A stretch of DNA of 64,000 nt, taken from Metellina segmentata (taxonomy: Eukaryota > Arthropoda > Arachnida > Araneae > Tetragnathidae). Numbering within the stretch: the stretch's first letter is position 1; each line of letters starts with the position of its first letter. The translations under genes and the position numbers were made by a program. The stretch is taken from NCBI GenBank assembly GCA_947359465.1, contig OX375873.1:60483573-60547572 (forward strand). Reading direction: 5' to 3'. The notes beneath the pieces are model-generated. The model was not told the DNA's origin, made no database searches, and saw nothing but the letters and a program-made list of their open reading frames with translations. Shown here one piece after another: positions 24,721-35,544 of this stretch.

Positions 24721-25731
24721 ATTTTGGACGTGAAGCTCGGGGATATGAATGCACCTCCGCTATCATCCCTGCATCACACCCCTTGTTATCCAAGTCGAGA
24801 TGTCGCGGGACACTTGATGGGTGGGAAACCCTTCAACCCAGTGTACGAAGAAGTGTCCCAAGCCCCGTCTGGAGACAAATCGACCACCGGCAAAAGCTAC
24901 GAAACGGACTTCGAGGACAGTGGCAAACTCGGGGGGCGCAGTCTGACCAGCGAGGACGATTTTGGTGAGGACTTCGCCGAATTTCCCAGTAGGGAGGGCA
25001 GTGGACAGTGCTCTGCCACCAGCAGCGTCCGCGGCTCCACGGGGGGCGATCTATGCAAGGACCCAGTGTCCAGCGACGAAGGGAACGGGGAGGACTGTGA
25101 TTACATGATCAACGACATGCCCAGTGACAATTCCTTCAACTACCCCCGACAACCTATGCACTTGCACGCGGACGTGAGCACCAATAGGCCTGAGAAGCAG
25201 AGACGGAACCCTATGCAAGCCCCTCGCGGGCACCAACACAATACAACGACATATCCCCTTCCAGAAAGGACTGCAAACTACATGCCGCCCTCTCAGAGAG
25301 TGGCAGAACAACCCGCTCTGGGGCACAAAGTACATTCCAAGCCACTGACGGACAGCAAGAGGCACGTTCCGCCATCCACTTTCGCAGCAGCCCCCCGAAA
25401 CAATGTCTCAAAGCCCACCAGTGGCCAGTGGTACCCCGGACAGCACGAGGACCGAATGAGTTTCCCCACCAGTGCTTCTCAAGAGAATATTTATTCCACC
25501 ATCGACGAGGACGAGTTGCCGGATTACCCTGCGACGCAGCTTCCTTTACCTAGTCTTGCTTGCTCTCCACGAGGGAGTTCCTCCGATAAACTCGGTTCTG
25601 TCGTGCCCAAGAGCATACCAGGACGCAGCGACAGGGCCATCCCACCGCTAAGTCAACGCAATACTACAGAGGAAAATGGTAGTTCATATGGAGACATGAT
25701 GCCGGCCTTTCATTCAGCTTCGTTTATGTGA
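24721..25731 (+). CDS. Last coding exon: cytoplasmic tail of an unidentified receptor-like protein
   Basis: The reading frame is open for 336 codons to a TGA at 25729-25731 and is much richer in G and C than its surroundings. It starts at a good splice acceptor (pyrimidine tract then CAG, ending at 24720) in phase 0. The frame runs 31 codons further upstream, but that part reads as intron. No hydrophobic segment is present. The chain is rich in Ser, Pro, Asp and Glu, typical of a disordered tail. Visible motifs by exon residue: NPVY at 39-42 followed by EEV (PTB or endocytic motif overlapping a Src-type SH2 site), a central acidic block (EDDFGEDFAEF), a tyrosine site ENIYSTIDEDE, YGDM near the end (YxxM, PI3-kinase type) and a C-terminal S-F-M that fits a class I PDZ ligand. 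I infer a single-pass receptor or adhesion protein. I do not recognise the family, and no upstream exon could be assigned in the 24.7 kb before it. Confidence 0.88.
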   Translation: MLDVKLGDMNAPPLSSLHHTPCYPSRDVAGHLMGGKPFNPVYEEVSQAPSGDKSTTGKSYETDFEDSGKLGGRSLTSEDDFGEDFAEFPSREGSGQCSATSSVRGSTGGDLCKDPVSSDEGNGEDCDYMINDMPSDNSFNYPRQPMHLHADVSTNRPEKQRRNPMQAPRGHQHNTTTYPLPERTANYMPPSQRVAEQPALGHKVHSKPLTDSKRHVPPSTFAAAPRNNVSKPTSGQWYPGQHEDRMSFPTSASQENIYSTIDEDELPDYPATQLPLPSLACSPRGSSSDKLGSVVPKSIPGRSDRAIPPLSQRNTTEENGSSYGDMMPAFHSASFM

Positions 25732-28700
25732 TGCGCGACTCAGATTGGCTCTGACTGTCCATATGAGCAAAGAACTCAGCCAATACTTGAGCTACCTGTG
25801 ATATATATACAACTGCAAATCAGTTTTGCTATTTGGTTTGTACCAGTTTAGAGTCCCCCCTCCCCCTTTTATCAAAAGACTTGCTTTCATGTGTTTCAGA
25901 ATTGCCACGTGTTAATTTTCTATTTCGAATATCTGCCAGTTATGTGTTTGACTGAAAACGACCAGATTGAGAAAAAAGGACCATGATTATTGTAACTACA
26001 AATTATGTCTCTTTTTATGCTGCATGTTCATAATACATTGGTAGAAATAAAATATGCAATTTTTTTCTAACTTCACAATTTGTACATGTTTTAGCTTTTC
26101 TTCACCCACCCACAAATACCTCCTACCTCTCTCCAAAACAGTTTACTGTAATACAAGGCAAACAATTTCGTATCAAAATGTTATTGACCTTTTCCTTGTG
26201 TACTCTTCAAGAAATATCTTGTTATAAAAGGTTTAAGCAAAGTACTAAGTTAACTGTGAAAAAGAGCATGAAAAATTTTTCACATATCAGGCTATCAAAA
26301 GAATCTGTTATCATTTTGATGTATGAAAAGAATAGTGTAATTTACTGCTTTACAACTTACCCATTTCTAGATGGAACATTCCACTGTCGTGTATGAGACA
26401 CACTCCCAGATTTGTCATGAAATTAATGTATTTTTTGTTATTTTAAAACCCATCTCAATGTGGCCAGACATCACATTTTTCTCTATACGTTACTTTATAC
26501 ATATTAGCTATTTTTTTTATACAGAAAAAAAGACTTATGCACCCAAAAATGTGGGTTTATCTTACTTGAAAGATAATTTAAGTTCAAAAAGTTGTATAAA
26601 GAAAACAAGGCTGCCAGTCAAAGTACGCAACAGAAAAAAACATTTAATCACAAGGTTATGTTTAAAAAATATTGTAAATAAGACATTTATGAAAATTCTA
26701 GATAAATTTTTGCACACAATATATGTATATATTGGCATAGAAGATTCAATTCAAGTGAACCTAAGATTACTTGGGGAAAATTTCTTAACGAATCGGGGGC
26801 TTAAAAACGTATTTTTGCAGTAAAAGGTGCTACTTTGAATAATCTGAAGCTTGCTTTCTTGTGTTAAGTGAAAATCATCTAAATTTAACAAATCAGAACG
26901 AATTTCATATCAAAGCTAAAAATGTATCCACTTATGGATATGGTTCAAGTACTTGAAACATTAATTTAAATTCATTACTAAAATTTCAAAATAAATAAAT
27001 TAAAGCAAAACATGGGATGTATGTTATTGATTATGCAACACCTGATGGATGACTAAATATTTTTCTGGTAAATGGGAAATGGTATTCACAAATCGAATAG
27101 TTCGAAACATTATAAAATCATGACTAAAGATGTGCGACACAAATGGAACAAAGTTGTTGAAAACCAATATTAAATATAAATTAAAATAATAAATCTAATT
27201 TGGATCATATTTTGAAGATACAAAATGCATATTTCAGTCCAATAATTTTCAGATTGTTTGGACGGTTTTATCTACACTAATTTTATCTTTAAACTAGACT
27301 GAAGCTTTCAGTAAAAATTTATCTTTACAAAATTAAAAAAGTTCCCATATTTCTTTGAACTTTTCAAATGACACATTGTAGTCCGTATAATTGGCCATAG
27401 CACCCTGAATGCTTAGTAAAGAATAAAACTTAATTGTGTGTAAAAGCAAAAAATAGCCTTGATATTTTTATGTCAACAACCTATCGAGTTATTTTTAGCT
27501 TTCTATAAAAGAAAAATTATCTGAAACTCTTCAATGCACACAAATAAGTTTTGCTATTTTTGTTTCAGTTTTTACAATATATTTTATAAAATTTTTAAAT
27601 AAATTGTTATGGTATAAAAAAATTCCATTACCACATACCTTCAAATTTTATTCAAGTGGACAAAAATATTTAAATTCTGATAAATGATCATCCTTCCTTA
27701 ACTTTGAAATAAACTGCAAAACTATTTTATCTAAACATTCTGATTTCTCCTAAATTTAAGGAATCAACATGTGTGAAAAATTAAGGGAAAGGCCAAAAAA
27801 ACATGAAGCTACTAGTTAAGTGATCTGATGTGAATCACCTTAAGGATTTTAAGTGAAAGAAAACCTATACTGGTTTCGTCACAATCAAATTAGTGTTTTA
27901 CATTTTTGTGGGGAGGGGTATTGTGTTGAAAAGAACAATTTGAAGATTAAGTCATTGTTCATTTAAGCATGTATGTCACTTCATCTAAGTAGGTTAAGTA
28001 ACTGAATACATTCTAAAACACTTCAAGTTTAGATAAAACAAATTCATATAAATAAAAAAATTAAGTGTTCTGTCTATTGAATATTTTTTGTCCTACTTCA
28101 AGTTAATTATCCACTTTTGTTCACTTTGAATTAGTGGTTTTCTCGTTTCATATCTAAAGGTATGTGCCTGCATTATCTCTAAATGGCTGGATATATTTTC
28201 ATGAAATTTTGCATTTGGGGTACTCACAGTAACTTAGTGACTAACATCAAATCGTCAGTCTGTCATCCCATTTTATATGTGCAAGTATTACAACTAGCTT
28301 ACTTTAAGAGATGAAGCTATTCTTTAGAAACATATCTGATAAAGGTTCGTTGAGAACAGTGACTTTCTCTATTTTAAAGTTGTCACATTGATGTACCATT
28401 TTTTTTTAAACGGTAATCAGCTTTGTTTTTGAATTTAAGACATTTAATTTAAAAACAAGTTTTGCACATGAATGGAATTTTCAAGAAAAAATGTATCTGC
28501 TTTAAAAAAACATTATTCATGAATATCGTACCAAAGGAATTTGTCATTCTTTTTTTAATGATGAAATTTGAAAATGTCCTATCTCAGGTCCAAGATGGCC
28601 ACAACTCAAAAATATTGGTAGGAATGCAGGACCATTTGCTGATTTGCCATTCTTATGATTGGAGTTAGGGTAATTTTGAAGGAAACAAACTTATTAAGGA

Positions 28701-28745
28701 ACATTCAAATCACTACCCCAAACTAAAATTGGCCTCTAGTAGTAG
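25732..28745 (+). other. 3' UTR and intergenic DNA after the receptor-tail gene
   Basis: No transposon ends were found over 3 kb. The longest frame (26371-26823, 150 codons) is Lys/Ile/Asn/Phe-rich with no motif and is probably chance. Part may be transcribed as an extended 3' UTR. Confidence 0.5.
26046..26051 (+). promoter_or_regulatory. Candidate polyadenylation signal of the receptor-tail gene
   Basis: An AATAAA lies about 315 bases after the stop codon at 25729. It is the first canonical signal downstream and would give a short 3' UTR. The AT-rich DNA beyond has further AATAAA hexamers, so a longer 3' UTR reaching towards 28 kb is possible. Confidence 0.45.
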
Positions 28746-29193
28746 CAGGGTTACCAACCTTTTCTGAGCAGCTTCAGAAGCATTCTCATAAAATTTCAGG
28801 AGTTTTGAGGTTGCTTCAGGAGCAACGCGAAAATAAGGACAAAAATGAAAGACTGCCATATTTTTCTTTAAAAACAATCATAAAATTCCCTAATTGTAAA
28901 TACTTTTTTTCAAAGGATAAAAGGTTCTATCCTTAAATTATAGAAACAAAAATGTAATGCACAATTTCCCCATAGGTGAAAATTTTCCCCTTTTGATAAG
29001 AAAAATCGCAATCCTGATTGAAGAATCTGGCGGAAATTTCAACCGTAGGTGGAAAAATTTTCCCTTAAGAGGAAATTTCCCTTTTTCCGATATCAACACG
29101 ATTTACGGAGTGAACCATACATTACATGGAGTTGCAGATTTTCAATTCTTTAGCGGAGAAACTCTGGAAGTTACGGAGCACTTGGCAACTCTG
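28746..29193. mobile_element. hAT-like MITE
   Basis: The ends CAGGGTTACCAACC and, in reverse complement, CAGAGTTGCCAAGTGC are of hAT type. The flanks AGTAGTAG and CTTAGTAG share six of eight bases, consistent with an eroded 8-bp duplication. No coding sequence. It lies downstream of the receptor-tail gene. Confidence 0.5.
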
Positions 29194-30165
29194 CTTAGTA
29201 GTCATCTCAGTATCACCTTTTGCAATTTTGTTTGTCTCACAGCAGGATGCCATGTATGCGAAATGGATTATATGGAAATATAAGCATATTTGCTGCCAAA
29301 ATGTATTGAAAAAATTCTAAAAATTACAAAACAGTGTTAAAAGATTATTTTCTAGACAAAAAAATATTTGATATTTTCTATAAGAGAAGAGTGATAACAG
29401 GTCACATTTTAAATCTACAATTAACCCAAACAAGTCGAATAATTCTGCTAGTCTAAAATAAAATAATATTGAATACGATTTCTAAAAAAGGGAAGTTATT
29501 TTTCAACCTAGTTTGTTAACTTTCCAAACACATTTAAGCATGGTTTAACATGTGACTACTCTTCTATCAATACAATTTTTCCTACAAAAATATTCTTGAA
29601 GAGAATTAACAATAAGTCAAACTTCAGGCTAAAATGTAATTCCTGCATGTTGAACATATGATGGCAACATCATAGGATAATCCGACTCATGAACAGTGAA
29701 AGTTGAATGTGTGACAACCCATTCCTTATTCAGATAGCTTAAATTTTTTAAAATTTAGGCAAGTCTCAAAATGAACAACGAAGTTGTCGATTTTACGTAA
29801 ATGATTCAGTAGCAGTTAGAAATTGTTAGGATTTTTACGGCATAAACTAGCAAAAATTAAACAAATCGAGTATCATCATCATACCAGATATGTTGTACAT
29901 TACTGCCACTTTTACTTAACCCTCCGAGGGATTCAAACCCTTATATCTATCCTGCAACCCCTTCCCTGCATAGTTGCAAAACTTCTAACCAGTTTTCGAC
30001 TTTCGTGGCCCACAAAAACTTTCCTGCAATCATGACCACAAAATCTTTTCAACCAATAGATGTGGTTATGTGTCATTATGTGTGTTGTGGTGAAAAAGCA
30101 ATGCTACACTGCTCAGAAATCTTGGGACGCTCGTAGGGCTAGACAATATTGCCATTTTAAATATT
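29194..30165. other. Intergenic DNA between the two convergent genes
   Basis: No gene or repeat recognised. Confidence 0.55.
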
Positions 30166-30171
30166 TTTATT
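30166..30171 (-). promoter_or_regulatory. Polyadenylation signal of mRpS12
   Basis: AATAAA on the - strand about 50 bases after the mRpS12 stop codon, giving a very short 3' UTR typical of ribosomal protein genes. Confidence 0.6.
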
Positions 30172-30219
30172 TAAAGACATTACAGACTGCATTATAAATC
30201 CAAAAGCTACAAACCATAT

Positions 30220-30740
30220 TTAACTACGCACAGTGGGCCCCTTTTTGGAAACGTGGGCACAATCATATTTACCACGAATGACTCTCAGTCTCAATCCTGG
30301 TACATCTTTAGAACGCCCAAATCTGACAAGTACAATGTTGTGCTCTTGCAAGTTGTGCCCTTCACCAGGAACATAGGCAGTGACCTCCTTGCCGTTGGAA
30401 AGTCGAACCAGCACACACTTCCTATTGGCAGAATTCGGCTTTTTAGGCTTTTTAATGAGTGTCTTGAGAACAACTCCTTTCATTTGTGGGTTGCTGTCCA
30501 ATGGATGCCTTCTTCTTGTTTTTTGTTTGGGCTTCGAAAAGTGAAAGAGGTAGAGCAGTTGATCTTCACTGAATTGTTTGAAATGGTAATGGTGTCTGTA
30601 CTGTGACATAGAATATCCATCACATGTCTGAAGAAGAGGTGTGTTTGAAAGGACCTCGGGAGTAGTCTTCAAGAAAGAAACCTTCTGGAACTGGGGAGCC
30701 ACCAATTTCGAAAATCTCTCTATGTGTGATAAATTTGAAC
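30220..30740 (-). CDS. mRpS12: Mitochondrial ribosomal protein S12 (uS12m), main and last exon
   Basis: uS12m is a small-subunit mitochondrial ribosomal protein at the decoding centre. The last ~95 residues match the family throughout: [13 protein letters not shown], the [12 protein letters not shown] block, VRLSNGKE, the [11 protein letters not shown] loop, and RGKYDCAHV near the end; the stop is at 30220-30222. The frame is open further upstream, but an AG preceded by a T-rich tract at 30741-30742 marks an acceptor, so the exon begins at 30740 in phase 1. About 77 residues precede the conserved HPLD, roughly 50 more than usual if the 38998-39074 exon is joined. A stretch near [12 protein letters not shown] may be the normal pre-domain segment, followed by about 20 extra residues (QLLYLFHF...). 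These extra residues could be a lineage insertion or an unrecognised small intron. The intact frame argues against a pseudogene. Confidence 0.88.
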
Positions 30741-30804
30741 CTATAAAAAGTGCACATAAATCAGATATAATACAAGATCCAGGAATTGGAATAAAAGAAA
30801 AAAA

Positions 30805-31276
30805 CGCTATATGGACAAAAGTATTTGGAAGCTGCATGTTTTTAAGAAAATTGCTTTATTATTCTACTTAGTAACAGGCAGGGCCTCCTTTCGATTGTAT
30901 TACAGCTGCAACACACAGGGTCTGGGCAGGAATAGCTCATCGCTCCAGTTTGTCCCACAAGAGCTCGATTGAATTGAAATCGGGCTCTGAACAGGCCAGT
31001 CAAGCAAATTCACCTCATTTGCAGGAAACCAGTCCAGCACATGTTTCGCAGTATGACACAGAGCTCGATCCTGTTGGAAGAAACAACCATCATCGCCGTA
31101 GTATTGCCATTGTGTAGGCAAGGTCGAATGATCCAGAACATCGAGGTAAACATCAGCGTTCATGGTACCAGGTACATAAAGCAATGGGCCAAGTCCTAAC
31201 CAGGAAAAACAACCCCACACTAAGATGGATCCTCCTCCTCCAAATTTCTATTCGAAATACTTTTGTCCATATAGTG
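30805..31276 (-). mobile_element. Tc1-like element, internally deleted, copy 2
   Basis: The left end CGCTATATGGACAAAAGTAT and right end ATACTTTTGTCCATATAGTG are near-perfect inverted repeats, with TA after the right end. The - strand reads [49 protein letters not shown] and [10 protein letters not shown], typical Tc1 transposase around the second catalytic Asp; the block with the third is disrupted. It inserted about 60 bases from the mRpS12 acceptor. Confidence 0.82.
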
Positions 31277-31299
31277 TATAGTACAAGTATGATGAATTA

Positions 31300-31495
31300 T
31301 CTTGCAAGTTGGTTGGCTAGGTTTATGGGTGCTTTGACCAAGCTGCACTCATTGCAAGATAGACACTGTCAAGTAATGGTAATACATACATGCAGTTTTA
31401 TTGACACAGAAGAGCGAAATACACCCAGGGTAAGTTACAGGAATTGAATCTGCAGAACCTGCAACTAGTAGGTTACTAGCGCAGTGGATAAACTC
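31300..31495 (-). repeat. tRNA-derived SINE-like repeat, second copy
   Basis: GGTTTATGGGTGCTTTGACC, then GGTAAGTTACAGGAATTGAA and a reversed A-box-like GCGCAGTGGATAAAC line up with the 11485-11690 copy. It lies in the proposed mRpS12 intron just upstream (by the gene's sense) of the Tc1 copy. Confidence 0.5.
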
Positions 31496-31759
31496 AATGA
31501 ATCACACTGATTTTGTAGTGTTTAATCTTGATCTTAATTTTAATTGATTCTTTAATCTTTAAAGGTGAAAACATTTTCTATGTGTGTTAAGATTTTATGT
31601 TACTAAATATATATATATTGATGAATCTTTAAATTAAAATACAATGATCCCTTGAGATATAAAAAAATAAGGGAAGTGAAACAGGGAGAGCCAAGAAAAA
31701 TTTGCTAGAGAAAAAGACAAAACTATTTTAGCAAGCCAGAATGAAAGTGAAACTTTGTA

Positions 31760-32535
31760 TCTACCAAAAAGAACTTAATGATCGAGTTGGGTTATACTGA
31801 TATATATACTACTCAATCGCAAGTTAATTTTTGTGTGACTTATTCCACCCAACCATGTCCAAGAGACCAAAAATCACGATAAAGTCAAAAACAAAGATTG
31901 CTATAGATATCTTCCTTGGCAAGCCCCAGGCAATTTAAAAGGTGGTCAAGAGAGGTTTCCACAGAATTGCATTTGAAGCTGATAGGATGATTTTTGCCCC
32001 TGGATAAAAGTAAGACACTTTAATGTAATTTGTGTAGTGGTAACTAAGCTCGCTACTATACTAACCCTCCAAAATTTAGCGGTAGCCGAAATTCGATAGA
32101 TGACGTCACTAGTAGAATGAATGTCATTTGCGTAAGATTGTAAGAGTTGTATTAAGAACACAGTTGTGATTGTCCTGCGTAGCCTCTAGCAGCCGAGTGT
32201 GAGTGTCCTTGTGAAGTGAAAGCTGAGTGGCGATGAATGGAGTGAAGCTGTGATAGGACTTGAGCAGTGTCTGCTATCACAGAGCCTCAGGTGATTGAAA
32301 GTGGTAAGCATCACATTGGCGATTCAACTATCCATCGTGGACCATCCATTGAAGTTGTAAATTTTTGCATGTTCAAATCACGTTTGTCAGTCACCAATAT
32401 AGCAAGCTGGAAAGAAACAGTGCAACTTTATCTACCAAAGAGTACTTCATGGTAGAATTGGGTAACACTGATATATATATACTACTCAATCGTAAGTTAA
32501 TTTTTGTAGTGGTAGCTACGCTCACTACACTATGT
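31760..32535 (+). repeat. Pair of ~90-bp direct repeats about 660 bp apart
   Basis: TATATACTACTCAATCGCAAG at about 31800 and the near copy at about 32475 are embedded in about 90 bases of matching sequence (ACTTTGTATCTACC... and AACTTTATCTACC...). A TGTAGTGGTA motif occurs at 32035 and 32507. The arrangement resembles overlapping LTR fragments, but no flanking duplication fits, so it is left as repeats. Confidence 0.5.
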
Positions 32536-32923
32536 TACGAGCAAAATAGATTGCAAAACTTTTATAAATAATACCGAATTTGCTAGAATAATTTTGAAAG
32601 CATAAATTTCTTCTCCTTTACTCTCATGCAACACTAAAATCTTCATTTTTCACAGGTAGCTACAATACACGCTATCTCGTAACTCTCTTTCCACGTGAGG
32701 CTAGGGATACAATTGCTACTTCTATAGGGTGTAGTTTTGCATATAGGAGGAGTTGACCTATCAATTCAAAGTTCACATGGTCCCAGTCCTCAGACTTTGA
32801 TCTCCCATCCTTTTATTTCAACTGATACACAAACCCCAACATTGGGTCTTAGGAGTGAAAATGACAAAGGTCTGCTGACTACGCAATATTCTCCTCAATA
32901 GATGTAACTTATATTTTGATTGC

Positions 32924-33135
32924 GCCGACCAACCGGTCTAGTGGTTAAGGTGTTGGCGTCTGGATCGGAAGGTTCCTGGTTCGAATCCGGGGTCACGGCT
33001 TGATGTAATTGTACTGTCCTTAGTTAGGGGTAGTGATGGACGCCCATTGGATGCCCCTTCACAAATGACCATCACTTCCCTGCCTTGCAGTGGCCTATGA
33101 TTAGCAATCAAGTGCCCAATGTAATTTTTAAAAAA
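32924..33135 (+). repeat. tRNA-derived SINE with perfect 14-bp target duplication
   Basis: The head GCCGACCAACCGGTCTAGTG includes the A box, and CCTGGTTCGAATCCGGGGTC includes the B box of a Pol III promoter. The body ends in an A-rich run. TATATTTTGATTGC occurs at 32910-32923 and again at 33136-33149, a perfect 14-bp duplication. That is the mark of LINE-assisted insertion. It sits inside the proposed mRpS12 intron, opposite to the gene. Confidence 0.88.
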
Positions 33136-33574
33136 TATATTTTGATTGCTCTCTGTCACTTTAATGATAAACAAAGTCTTTTTAATCCCCAACTAGTGAG
33201 GAAGATCTTGAGCTGCTTTGGATAAATATCATTTACAGTTTCCAAACATTCCTTGCAAAGTTCAAAGATGAACCTCAATGCCCCAACTAACTTGGAATAA
33301 AGACACTGTTTATTTCTATCTCTCTCCTGTAATACTTCATAACCCTGTGAACATGCCGAAAAGTGTAACATCACAGATGAGCGCAAGCTTCACTTTCTCT
33401 GGTGGCTAAGGTTGCTACTATATTGGTTTTTTTACATATGGCTTTACTTGTAATTCAATCTATAAAAATTACAGGCAATATAAACAGGGAACACAAAACA
33501 GAACAAGAAACAAACTGTACAATGCACAACGGCAGAGAGTGGTCACTTATGGGTGCAAAAAGTTCATCATATTT

Positions 33575-34244
33575 CTAGCATCCCAATATAGTCACCACTT
33601 GTTTGACTGGATTGAGTCCAGGGCATAATAGTAGATGTTCGGCATTCATATTGCATGCTTTGCAGATTTGGCATTCACTTGTGGTTAGGATGGCGATTCG
33701 GTTTAAATGTTCTGCTAGGTGACCAGTTTTTAGTTTAAAGTTTGCCACTGATTCCATACGGGGTTTATGACTATAGTCTTTCCAACTGTCCTGGATCTCT
33801 TCCCAACGTTTTCCATTAGGTAACAGGTCCTGTTCTGTTTTGCATGTAGTTGCGATTTTACTGTAGATGTATTTATTTAATGACCCTGTAGAGGTAGGCT
33901 GAGCTATCTGTTGTTCTAGAGTTCCTTTCTTTGCCAAAGAGACAGCTCTTTCATTGCCTTCGATGCCTACAAGCGACGGGATACATTGAAATACTATCGC
34001 TTTGTTATAGTTTTTGAGAGAGTTAATTGTTTGTTTTATATGGGAGATATTAGGAGATTCAATTTGGTGACTCGATGTAACAGCCTGTATTGCGGCCATT
34101 GAGTCTACCAAAATTAGTCTTAGTAAAATTATTGGTTTTCAATATAAGACTTTCCAGTGCCATTGAGATGGAATGGATTTCAGCATCAAAACAAGACATA
34201 TCTCTTCCTTCAGGAACTTGATGCGAAAACAGTTTGCCATACAC
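33575..34244 (-). pseudogene. RNase H domain of a non-LTR retrotransposon, broken
   Basis: The upstream frame (34244-34115) contains FDAEIHSISMALESL, the acidic core typical of retrotransposon RNase H. A frameshift near 34110 leads into DSMAAIQAV, FQCIPSLVGIEGNERA (normally xWxPSHVGIxGNExAD), and a C-terminal zinc-knuckle-like CQICKACNMNAEHLLLCPG. The catalytic His of SHVGI is Leu here and the Asp of the NExAD motif is Val, so the enzyme would be dead even without the frameshift. No reverse transcriptase lies upstream, so this is a 5'-truncated copy. Confidence 0.72.
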
Positions 34245-35544
34245 CCTGGCTCCAGTCTTATCTTCGCATCACATTGTATAAATTCTTTTATGTCAAAATA
34301 AAGTTCTTGTCAGATTGACGTATGCCAAACTTGAGGTCGGGAGGTACACTTGAAGGATTTCACTTTTGTTCATGGGAAAACTGTAGTTAATCCTTGAAGC
34401 TTCAAAGAACTAGCAAAGATTTGGAGATCACTACTAAAGAAACCGACTAACGCATATCAATTTCCCCTACTTCCCAAAGAAAATTCATCAGGGGACAAGT
34501 AAAACACAGCAATGTAGCTGAATGCATAATTTGAGGGATTACTGTAATTATAACTTAAACAAAAGGAGGATATAACTTCTGGTAAACAATGATTGGTGGT
34601 AAAAAAAAAAATTTATGGCATTGTCAATTTTTTTATAATTTGCAGACTCATTTAGCATGCAGCACTGTTTGAATTAGATTACATCAAAAACTCTGTCATT
34701 CAATCAGTAAACTCTGTCATTCAATCAGTTTTTAAACATTCCTGACAATTATTAAACTTTTTGAAAACAAGTCTTAACTTTAATTAGTCTACAATCATGA
34801 CTGTATTAATTAAAAAAAAGTCTACTGGCAGTTGGCATTGTATTTACATTGCGCAGGGACAACCCAACAGACTATTGGGATAGTTCTGGATCAGTCCCAA
34901 AGTTGAAAGATCCAAGGACAACACTTCGTAATTTTGAATCATGGTCAGATGATGACATCAACACCTGTGGCACACCATTCTCCTAACTTCCACACCATGT
35001 CAATACAAAAGCAAATCATTTTAACAGTTGCAAAATGACATATCCTTAATAATTTACTCTTTATTATTTTAAGTGTCATAATCTGGCTCTATTTTAAGCT
35101 GCTTCAATATCAATGGACTCCCTCATAGAAAAGCCACACAATCTGCCCCAGTGAGTGTTTGGACGTAAAATTGGATTGTTAAAAAATATTGTTTGTCAAT
35201 CATTAGGATATCCACAATTTTTTAAGGAATGTTTTCGTTCCTTTCGAATTTATATCTGTCAGAATATGCATAGAATAGCATAAAATACTGATTGAATTAA
35301 AAAAAATATATATACAATTCAGAAAAGAAGCATGAAAATTTAAATATTTTAGGCAAAGTTTTCATTTAGAAAACATTAACTTTGATAAAACACAAAACAT
35401 AGTATTTTCATGCATCTCTTATTGCCGTGAATATAAATAACGACAGCAAGTTTTAAATTGAAATAGAAATGTAATACAGAATGAGAACATATTTTGACTT
35501 GAATTAGAATGAACATATTTTCCTTTGATTGATTAAAATATATA
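34245..35544. other. Intron DNA with one SINE tail trace
   Basis: 34850-34925 matches the SINE tail in reverse (GGACAACCCAACAGACTATT, then GATCAGTCCC). Otherwise nothing is recognised. Confidence 0.45.

Noticed and set aside
25051..25411. - strand frames of 66 and 104 codons opposite the receptor tail
   Set aside because: Shadows of the real + strand exon, created by its GC-richer codons.
26371..26823. 150-codon + strand frame after the receptor-tail gene
   Set aside because: Lys/Ile/Asn/Phe-rich with no domain, no homology I can recognise, and composition equal to its surroundings; likely chance in the 3' region.
30253..30871. + strand frames of 76-117 codons opposite mRpS12
   Set aside because: Shadow frames; the conserved uS12 sequence is on the - strand.
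31760..32535. A complete small LTR element bounded by the ~90-bp direct repeats
   Set aside because: Repeat ends do not have consistent TG/CA termini and no flanking duplication was found; kept only as repeats.
32924..33000. A tRNA gene
   Set aside because: A and B boxes are present but the acceptor arms do not pair well and the unit ends in an A-rich tail with a 14-bp target duplication, so it is a SINE.
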